The position numbers were made by a program, and so were the translations under genes. The notes below the pieces were generated by a model, which searched no databases, was not told where the DNA came from, and worked only from the letters and a program-made list of their open reading frames with translations. From Gallionella sp. (GTDB lineage: Bacteria > Pseudomonadota > Gammaproteobacteria > Burkholderiales > Gallionellaceae): a stretch of 6,464 nt of DNA. Shown piece by piece: positions 1-5,477 of the stretch (position 1 is the stretch's first letter; each line of letters begins with the position of its first letter). The DNA lies in contig JANYHX010000077.1 in NCBI GenBank assembly GCA_025362155.1, positions 1 through 6,464 on the forward strand. The letters run 5' to 3'.

Positions 1-785
1 GTATCCAGCTTCACGAAGCCGCTGGTCCAGTAACCCGGAAACCGTTTGGTCAGCGCCATGACAAACTGGGCACCGGCATAACCACCATGGGCGCTGTAAG
101 CAGGCCGATCTGCGCGGGCATAAGCGGCATCCACACCATAAAAATATTGATTGTAGCGATGGTCGGTAAATAGCGGGCCGACACCCATCCCCAGGTTCCA
201 TCCTGTTTGATTAAAGCCGGGCTGGTTATACCCCGGCTGATTAAACACGTTTTGCACATCCAGATTCAGCAATGGCTGAAAAATCCAGCCCACATCGCGC
301 AGATAGGTAAAGTCGCTGCTGATGATGGAACGCACTGGCAGGCGCAATTCAAGTTGCGCATGATTCGTTGCTGACTGGTACAGCGTAAGATTCAGCGTAG
401 GTCCGATTTCCAAGGTCGGATCAACTGTAGGCATACCCTGCCGTGCATGGTTATTTTTGATCGGCACGGAGCCATTCATACTGACATCTACCTCGGCTGT
501 TTCAGTGTGATAAAGCATGCCGCGAACGCGCGCACGATCAACCTTCAGAAAATCGCCGTGATAAATTGCATAGGGCAGCGGCAACAGGTAACTTTCTCGC
601 TCATCCGAGCCGCGATAATGGGGAAAATCAATATAGGCAAAACCCGCTCCTGCCTCCCACAGCGGAACTTGATCGGCAAGTGCAGATGAAATCAGAGTCG
701 CTGAAATGGCTGGGAAAACAAGTGCCGCAGAAACAAGAAGCAGCGTTACCGTGACTGAACGGGGAAGGTCTTTTAAAAATTTCAT
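1..785 (-). CDS. MipA/OmpV family outer-membrane protein, C-terminal end beyond the window
   Basis: The reading frame is open from an ATG at 785 to the left window edge (261 full codons), so the C-terminus is missing. The N-terminus has a basic start (MKFLKDLPRS), a hydrophobic stretch at about residues 11-33 and a likely signal peptidase I site after ALA37, which points to export. The mature part begins with WEAGAGFAYIDFPHYRGSDE (residues 43-62), then LPLPYAIYHGDFLKVD. Near the right end come YFYGVDAAYA and AYSAHGGYAGAQ. These are hallmark blocks of the MipA/OmpV family, beta-barrel outer-membrane proteins of about 250-300 residues; some bind murein-synthesis enzymes (E. coli MipA) and others act as porins or adhesins. 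The role here is not determined. The start lies 19 bp after the chorismatase stop on the same strand, suggesting co-transcription. No strong Shine-Dalgarno precedes the ATG, and in-frame GTG codons lie upstream, but the ATG gives the best signal peptide. A short NQPG/NQTG repeat occurs at residues 182-195. Confidence 0.85.
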   Translation of the reverse strand, partial: MKFLKDLPRSVTVTLLLVSAALVFPAISATLISSALADQVPLWEAGAGFAYIDFPHYRGSDERESYLLPLPYAIYHGDFLKVDRARVRGMLYHTETAEVDVSMNGSVPIKNNHARQGMPTVDPTLEIGPTLNLTLYQSATNHAQLELRLPVRSIISSDFTYLRDVGWIFQPLLNLDVQNVFNQPGYNQPGFNQTGWNLGMGVGPLFTDHRYNQYFYGVDAAYARADRPAYSAHGGYAGAQFVMALTKRFPGYWTSGFVKLD

Positions 786-804
786 CAGGGCAACTGGCAC
801 GGCT

Positions 805-1824
805 TCAGTTAACACTGCTCCAGCAAACTGCTTCGATTTCTACTAGCAAATCCGTGCGACAAATATCCGCCTGCAATACAACCAATTGCTGCAACGCGCC
901 CCATTCAGCGCGAATAATCTCCAAAATAGCTGCCGCGTCTTTTGCGTGACGCACATACACCTTGAGCGCCAAACCATACTCAAAACCCGCGAACTGAAAA
1001 CCCTGCTGACCAGCCTGATCAATTACAGCGCGTATATTGGCCAGCGTCTCGCGCGTCTGCATATTCACGGAGCCGGGGTGTACCGTATCGTGCCCCAAAA
1101 TACTGGCCGTACCGGAAATAAACAGCGTTTTGGCCGCACCGTTGAATGCCAGCGTAGCCCGCGAAAAAGTTGGGCTGCGCGGCCCAAATTGTTTTGGATA
1201 TTTGTAAGCGCTGGTCTGGCGCGGATTTTCGATTTGCAACCCGGGAGCGCGCGCGGCAAGAAAATAAATAACCAGCGACCCGCCGTGGCTTCCCAATGCA
1301 CAGGCAGCAGGCGAGTCCTCGACTTTTTTCTGGTAACGGACAAACGCTTCATGGCGTCCGATACTGAAACCGTGGTAGCGTTCCACGTTATTTTTGATCG
1401 CATTGATCTCCGGGAAGTAATTCCAGACTCTGATCAGGTTTGAATAGCTACTGCGCTGAAAAAATTCGAATATGCCTGAAAATGCGCGGCAGGCTACCTC
1501 GCTCAAATCTTCTGAGGCATTATTTGGAAACGACATGCGTCCAAAAAAAATATCTTCATTGCCGGCTCCTGTCATCAACTCGTCCTGATATTGGCTCATC
1601 GGCTTATTGGCTGTCCATATTTCATAGGCAGCATCGCCTCCCAAAACCGGAGTATCGACCCAAAGTAATGGACAGCCTGATTTCGTAGTTGCAACAGGGT
1701 TGCTGCCAAAACCAACCACGCACGCGACCCGGTCGCCACACCGGGCCAGATAGGCGTCGACTGCCTCCGGCGCAAGATACTTGAGCATTACAGCCCTGTT
1801 TTGGTGAACTTCATATCCCCTCAT
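805..1824 (-). CDS. Chorismatase of the XanB2/FkbO/Hyg5 family (339 aa)
   Basis: Chorismatases act on chorismate in the cytoplasm. FkbO-type enzymes give a dihydroxycyclohexadiene carboxylate, Hyg5-type give 3-hydroxybenzoate, and XanB2-type give 3- and 4-hydroxybenzoate for xanthomonadin and coenzyme Q. Family blocks seen here are RVWNYFPEIN (residues 132-141), ERYHGFSIGRHEAF (148-161), LGSHGGSLVIYFLAAR (177-192), NPRQTSAYKYPKQFGPRSP (200-218), FISGTASILGHDTVHPG (235-251) and ADICRTDLLVEIEAV (319-333), which together span the whole YjgF-like double-domain fold. The length fits the family. Which subtype it is, and so which product it makes, cannot be fixed by eye; the halogenase next door favours the XanB2 or Hyg5 hydroxybenzoate type. 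The start codon shares ATGA with the stop of the upstream halogenase gene (1821-1824), implying translational coupling. A second possible start, ATG at 1788 (M13), has AGGG five bases upstream and would still leave the domain intact. XanB2-like proteins are often annotated as pteridine-dependent deoxygenase-like. Confidence 0.9.
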   Translation of the reverse strand: MRGYEVHQNRAVMLKYLAPEAVDAYLARCGDRVACVVGFGSNPVATTKSGCPLLWVDTPVLGGDAAYEIWTANKPMSQYQDELMTGAGNEDIFFGRMSFPNNASEDLSEVACRAFSGIFEFFQRSSYSNLIRVWNYFPEINAIKNNVERYHGFSIGRHEAFVRYQKKVEDSPAACALGSHGGSLVIYFLAARAPGLQIENPRQTSAYKYPKQFGPRSPTFSRATLAFNGAAKTLFISGTASILGHDTVHPGSVNMQTRETLANIRAVIDQAGQQGFQFAGFEYGLALKVYVRHAKDAAAILEIIRAEWGALQQLVVLQADICRTDLLVEIEAVCWSSVN

Positions 1825-3224
1825 GGTGCAGTTAACTCGCCCACGACTTCCTGGATCGAACGTTTACGGCACAGCCAAGCCCGGTAACTCTCTTTGAACA
1901 TAACCATGCTTTGCAGGTAATAAATAATTTTGAAGAGCATCAGCCGGAATTGTACCGGCGTATCACCAAACAGATCCCCCGCCAACACCGACAGCAGTGT
2001 TTCCTGCAGGCGGAATTTATTGCTCGGTTGCATAAACAAATTGCGCATCACCGGTGTGGTCATGCGATAAATAATCCAGGAGAAAATTTTCAAGCCATGC
2101 CGGGAAGTCTGATCGAATTTTTTTAAAGCGCGTGATGCCATAGCCGGATTACGCAAGCACTCATTGATCGCCTCGGCACCAGCAAAAGCACTGTTCATGG
2201 CCAGCAAAACACCTGTTGAAAACACTGGATCAATAAAGGAGAAGGCATCACCAAGCATGAGGTAATTCGGGCCGGAACTGCGGCTTGATGTATATGAAAA
2301 ATTACCTGTGGCGGTGACCGGAGAGACCAGCTTCGCTGTTTGCAAGCGTTCTGCCAACGGCGGACAAAGTGTGATTGTGTCGGAAAAGAATTGTTCTTTA
2401 GCGACCTTACGCGACTTCAAATAATAGGGCCAGCAAACAGCGCCCACGCTGACTGAACCGTCAGCCAAGGGGATATACCAGAACCAACCGTGCTCGAACC
2501 AGAACAGGGTAATGTTTCCCTCTTCCTTGCCGGTGCGTCTCTCGGCTCCTTCGAAGTGCCCAAAAATAGCCGCACTGGCATGTTTTTTGTTGCGCTGTTT
2601 GATACCAAACTGATTCGCCAGCAGTGTGTCTCGCCCAGATGCATCAACCACGAAACGAGGCTGCCACCGGGTAATCTGGCCATCTTCACTCTGCGAGGTG
2701 ACAACGGCTCGCGCGCCGCTCGGAAACTCGGTTTTGGTAACTTTGCATCCCTCACGCGCCCGCGCTCCTTTGGCGATGGCATTTTTGAAAAGTATCTCAT
2801 CCAACTCTGAACGACGAACCTCATAGGCATAAGGAAAAGATTTATCCAGTGCCTGCCCGAAATCAAAATGGCTGGATTCTTTATGATCGGGCGAAACGAA
2901 CTCCGCTCCGTATTTGAGGATGCCGATAGAGGCAATCTGCTTTTCAACACCCAGGCGCTCGAACAGCGGCAGATTTAATGGCAATAGTGATTCGCCGATA
3001 TGAAATCGCGGATGATGTGATTTTTCCAGGAGCACAACGTCGTAGCCTTGCCCAGCCAGCAATGCTGAAATGGTCGATCCGGCTGGCCCGCCACCCACCA
3101 CCAATACATCCGGGGAGTTGCCGGCTGCTTGTTGACCAGTTTCCTGATGGAAGGAAATTTCGTGGGATGACATGGGATATTTACCAGCTTTGTTTTGTAA
3201 GATTTTAGCATAATCGGAAAGCAT
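1821..3224 (-). CDS. Flavin-dependent halogenase-like FAD oxidoreductase (467 aa)
   Basis: Predicted to use reduced FAD, O2 and halide to halogenate an aromatic substrate in the cytoplasm. With the ATG at 3224 as start, the protein shows the dinucleotide-binding GGGPAGS at residues 44-50, HIGESLLP at 75-82, a lysine in LKYGAEF (K104) where halogenases of this group carry their catalytic lysine (inferred by alignment from memory), VVDASGRD at 192-199, the halogenase motif WxWxIP as WFWYIP at 247-252, and GDAFSFIDPVFSTG at 325-338, which fits the Fx.Px.Sx.G motif. These motifs separate true halogenases from plain monooxygenases. The C-terminal 120 residues are helical and hydrophobic, as in the halogenase-like proteins of xanthomonadin clusters, which act on carrier-bound or late substrates. 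The start is uncertain. ATG 3224 has GGAAGG four bases upstream; ATG 3173 would give a more usual 20-residue lead into the FAD fold; a TTG at 3248 is possible but weak. It is the first gene of the operon and overlaps the chorismatase by 4 bp. The exact substrate is unknown, and a reductase role cannot be excluded. Confidence 0.87.
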   Translation of the reverse strand: MLSDYAKILQNKAGKYPMSSHEISFHQETGQQAAGNSPDVLVVGGGPAGSTISALLAGQGYDVVLLEKSHHPRFHIGESLLPLNLPLFERLGVEKQIASIGILKYGAEFVSPDHKESSHFDFGQALDKSFPYAYEVRRSELDEILFKNAIAKGARAREGCKVTKTEFPSGARAVVTSQSEDGQITRWQPRFVVDASGRDTLLANQFGIKQRNKKHASAAIFGHFEGAERRTGKEEGNITLFWFEHGWFWYIPLADGSVSVGAVCWPYYLKSRKVAKEQFFSDTITLCPPLAERLQTAKLVSPVTATGNFSYTSSRSSGPNYLMLGDAFSFIDPVFSTGVLLAMNSAFAGAEAINECLRNPAMASRALKKFDQTSRHGLKIFSWIIYRMTTPVMRNLFMQPSNKFRLQETLLSVLAGDLFGDTPVQFRLMLFKIIYYLQSMVMFKESYRAWLCRKRSIQEVVGELTAP

Positions 3225-3228
3225 GACG

Positions 3229-3234
3229 CCTTCC
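3229..3234 (-). promoter_or_regulatory. Ribosome binding site favouring the halogenase start at 3224
   Basis: On the minus strand GGAAGG lies four bases upstream of the ATG at 3224. The other candidate starts (TTG 3248, ATG 3173) have no comparable purine-rich site, so this element is the main reason for choosing 3224. The spacing is slightly short, so the call is moderate. Confidence 0.45.
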
Positions 3235-3266
3235 GCCGCAGTTCTCAACCATCTGAATTATTTTCT

Positions 3267-3295
3267 CTTATCAATGCAAAATGCCTCATGGTCAA
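3267..3295 (-). promoter_or_regulatory. Candidate sigma-70 promoter of the halogenase operon
   Basis: Reading the minus strand, TTGACC (3295-3290) is followed by a 17-bp spacer and GATAAG (3272-3267). The -35 box matches five of six consensus bases and the -10 box four of six, with ideal spacing. It would give a leader of about 35 bases to the ATG at 3224, with the GGAAGG site inside it. The -35 box straddles the junction of the tandem duplication at 3271-3313, so that duplication helped build this promoter. Not experimentally supported. Confidence 0.45.
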
Positions 3296-3313
3296 TGCAA
3301 TAATGCCCCATGG
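3271..3313. repeat. 22-bp imperfect tandem duplication in the divergent intergenic region
   Basis: Copy one (3271-3291) reads TCAATGCAAAATGCCTCATGG and copy two (3292-3313) repeats it with one inserted T and one T-to-C change. They are directly adjacent. The second copy ends in the relA start codon, and the first carries a matching CATGG that is out of frame with relA. The repeat fills most of the gap between the halogenase operon and relA, so it may affect both promoters or the relA translation start. Confidence 0.85.
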
Positions 3314-5376
3314 TTTCCGCCCCACAAAAACCCGCTAAAGAATTCGAAAATACCCAGTCTTGGCTGGAGTCGATGGCGAAAATTTTTGCTCCTGCCGAAA
3401 TGTCCGTGATACGCACGGCCTGCGAATTAGCTGAACCGATCTACGAGGGAAAAACTGAACTCACCGGCACGCCGCTATTGCAACACGCGCTGGGCGCGGC
3501 TTCGATACTGGTCGGTATGAATCTGGATCACGAAACCATCGTCGCCACCATTCTGCATGCGATGCCCAGGTATTTGAATGATTGGGCGACTACCCTGCAA
3601 ACGCATTTCGGCGCCAATGTGCAAAAGTTAGTCGAAGGCATTTCGCGCATGGAACAAATTCCTCTGTTCAATGAAGCGCGCGGCATGAAAGACAAGGACG
3701 AAGCCGCGCGTCAAATCGAAAGCCTGCGCAAAATGTTGCTGGCGATGGTGGAAGACATCCGTGTAGTGTTGATCAAACTAGCCGAGCGTACCCAGACCAT
3801 GCGCTGCTTGTCCGGCGCAAATCCAGCGCAGCAGAGGCAGATCGCGCAAGAGACCCGCAGCATTTTTGCGCCCCTGGCCAACCGTCTCGGGGTGTGGCAA
3901 CTCAAGTGGGAATTGGAAGATTTGTCGGTGCGCTATCTGGAACCAGAGTTATACAAAAAGGTCGCGAAGCTGCTGGATGAACGCAGGGCCGACCGTGAAC
4001 AATTCATCACCACCGCAGTGTTCCGCTTGAAACAGGTATTAAGCGAAGCGGGTGTTTCCGCCGAAGTGACTGGCCGCCCCAAACACATCTATAGCATCAT
4101 CAACAAAATGAAGCGCAAACAGGTTGATTTCAGCGAGCTATATGACGTGCGCGCGGTGCGGATCCTCGTCGGCGATATGACACGGCGTGACGAAGTCTCA
4201 GGAGCGGGAGTGTCGCCATCCGCCTCCTCCCGCACCCGGCTGCTTCGCAGTAACGTGTCGGAGGCGGACGACAGCCTGGTCGATGGTATTGGGGCTTGTT
4301 ACACCGCGCTCGGCGTGGTGCATGAACTGTGGCCGCCGATAGACGGCGAATTCGATGATTACATTGCGCACCCCAAGAGCAACCACTACCGCTCGCTGCA
4401 TACCGCCGTGGTCGGGCCGCGCGGCTTGGCGCTTGAAGTGCAGATACGCACCCATGAGATGCATCAACACTCCGAACTCGGTGTTGCTGCCCACTGGCGC
4501 TATAAGGAAGGTGGAAAATCCGATAAACATTTTGATGAAAAAATTTCCTGGCTACGTCAGATATTGGCGTGGAAGGAAGAGCTAGCCAATAAAGGCGACT
4601 TGCAGGAGCAATTCAAAAATAATTTGTTCCATGATCAGGTCTACGTGCTCACTCCGCAAGGCAAAGTGATCGGCCTGCCAAAAGGCGCGACCCCGGTGGA
4701 ATTCGCCTATACCCTGCATACCGATCTGGGACACCGCACGCGCGGCGCCAAGGTAGACGGCAGGATCGTGCCGCTTAACTACAAATTGCAGAACGGCCAA
4801 CGTGTAGAAATTCTTACCATCAAACAAGGCGCACCTAGCCGCGACTGGATCAACCCGTCACTCGGCTTTTTACAAAGCCCGCGTATCCGCGCCAAAATCC
4901 GCGCCTGGTTCAAGAGCCAGAACTTTGATGAAAACGTCGCGCAAGGCAGAACGCAACTGGATCGTGAATTGCACCGGCTGGGAATCACCGCTATTAATCA
5001 GGAAAAGCTCGCGCAGCGATTGCACTTCAATACACTGGAAGATTTTCTCGCCGCCATCGGCCGTAATGAAATCACGCAGCGACGTATCGCCGTCGCGATT
5101 CAGGAAGAGCTGCCGACCAAAATAATAGGAACGGGCAAGCAAAAAATATTTCGTCCCGCGGCTGAACGTACTTCAAAATCAGACCTCATTGTCGGCGGGG
5201 TGAACAACCTGATGACCCGCATCGCCAAGTGCTGCAATCCCGTACGCGGTGATGCCATCGTGGGCTACGTCACGCGTGACCGCGGCATTACGATACACCG
5301 CGAAGACTGCGCGTTTATGCTGCGCCTGATAGAGAGCAGGCGTGATCGCAAGCTAACCGCACAGTGGGGCGAATAA
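3310..5376 (+). CDS. relA: RelA-type (p)ppGpp synthetase with inactive hydrolase domain, an inserted segment and no ACT domain (688 aa)
   Basis: RelA transfers pyrophosphate from ATP to GDP/GTP on starved ribosomes to make the alarmone (p)ppGpp. The N-terminal pseudo-hydrolase domain (about 30-200) has lost the catalytic HD...ED set: H83-A84 replaces His-Asp, R87-Y88 replaces Glu-Asp, and AERTQTM (158-164) replaces the SpoT-type ADRLHNM. The synthetase domain has GRPKHIYS (255-262), LYDVRAVR (277-284), the RelA-type ExDD signature EFDDYIA (347-353), SLHTAVVGP and VQIRTHEMH. A TGS domain follows (about 443-502, DQVYVLTPQG to EILTIKQ), then a helical region and the zinc-finger/CC domain with C641, C642, H663 and C667. 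Two oddities stand out. Thirty-seven extra residues lie after V287. The protein also ends at QWGE, where E. coli RelA (744 aa) continues with its ACT/RRM domain. The ATG at 3310 is the first in-frame ATG after a stop at 3301, with no clear Shine-Dalgarno; M22 (GGAG three bases upstream) is an alternative. Two tandem TAA stops end it. Confidence 0.93.
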   Translation: MVSAPQKPAKEFENTQSWLESMAKIFAPAEMSVIRTACELAEPIYEGKTELTGTPLLQHALGAASILVGMNLDHETIVATILHAMPRYLNDWATTLQTHFGANVQKLVEGISRMEQIPLFNEARGMKDKDEAARQIESLRKMLLAMVEDIRVVLIKLAERTQTMRCLSGANPAQQRQIAQETRSIFAPLANRLGVWQLKWELEDLSVRYLEPELYKKVAKLLDERRADREQFITTAVFRLKQVLSEAGVSAEVTGRPKHIYSIINKMKRKQVDFSELYDVRAVRILVGDMTRRDEVSGAGVSPSASSRTRLLRSNVSEADDSLVDGIGACYTALGVVHELWPPIDGEFDDYIAHPKSNHYRSLHTAVVGPRGLALEVQIRTHEMHQHSELGVAAHWRYKEGGKSDKHFDEKISWLRQILAWKEELANKGDLQEQFKNNLFHDQVYVLTPQGKVIGLPKGATPVEFAYTLHTDLGHRTRGAKVDGRIVPLNYKLQNGQRVEILTIKQGAPSRDWINPSLGFLQSPRIRAKIRAWFKSQNFDENVAQGRTQLDRELHRLGITAINQEKLAQRLHFNTLEDFLAAIGRNEITQRRIAVAIQEELPTKIIGTGKQKIFRPAAERTSKSDLIVGGVNNLMTRIAKCCNPVRGDAIVGYVTRDRGITIHREDCAFMLRLIESRRDRKLTAQWGE
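4172..4282 (+). repeat. 111-bp in-frame palindrome-bearing insertion inside the relA synthetase domain
   Basis: Deleting these 111 bp (37 codons, residues 288-324 or one equivalent register) restores RILVDGIGACYTALG, which has exactly the spacing of E. coli RelA RIVAERLQDCYAALG. The segment is bordered by CCTCGTCG (4164-4171) and CCTGGTCG (4275-4282), a 7-of-8 direct repeat offset by exactly 111 bp, like a target-site duplication. Inside are TCCGCCTCC (4219-4227) paired with GGAGGCGGA (4260-4268), extended by GTCG/CGAC with a 3-base bulge; a nested GGAGCGGGAG/CTCCCGCACC pair (4201-4210, 4227-4236; one mismatch); and CTGC/GCAG (4240-4250). The encoded peptide is rich in Ser, Arg, Ala and Asp and has no recognisable motif, so it is probably a disordered surface loop. 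The layout resembles the protein-coding palindromic elements known from Rickettsia, but the family is not identified here. Confidence 0.7.
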
Positions 5377-5425
5377 TAAAGGTGCACAGAAATGTGATGC
5401 GCCAGAACTGTACATTAGAAATTAT

Positions 5426-5455
5426 TTGGTCAGGTTTCACACCCTGTAATAGAAT
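5426..5455 (+). promoter_or_regulatory. Possible promoter of the TPR gene
   Basis: TTGGTC (5426-5431), an 18-bp spacer and TAGAAT (5450-5455) sit about 25 bases before the TPR-protein ATG. The -10 is good (five of six) but the -35 is weak (three of six). The rest of the relA-TPR gap (5377-5477) shows no Rho-independent terminator: there is only a weak AU-rich stem at about 5454-5471 with no following T tract, so read-through from relA is possible. Confidence 0.35.
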
Positions 5456-5477
5456 GAATCGTGGTATTCGTTAATTA

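Noticed and set aside
886..1443. 185-codon open frame on the plus strand antisense to the chorismatase gene
   Set aside because: The opposite strand encodes a full, motif-rich chorismatase; the plus-strand translation is Arg- and Ser-rich with no recognisable domain.
2417..2950. 177-codon minus-strand frame inside the halogenase gene
   Set aside because: It is an alternative frame within a region whose true frame carries the halogenase motifs; its translation has no family features.
3190..3214. Plus-strand relA promoter TTGTTT...CATAAT inside the halogenase 5' coding region
   Set aside because: The spacer is only 13 bp and no better -35 is correctly placed, so it is too weak to annotate.
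3225..3248. TTG start at 3248 for the halogenase
   Set aside because: No ribosome binding site precedes it, whereas ATG 3224 has GGAAGG just upstream; the extra N-terminal residues match no family feature.
4198..4530. Minus-strand 110-codon frame spanning the relA insertion
   Set aside because: It lies entirely under conserved relA synthetase sequence and shows no start signal or domain.
5377..5477. Remnant of the relA ACT domain, or a terminator after relA
   Set aside because: No plus frame gives ACT-like sequence, and no GC-rich stem with a T tract is present.
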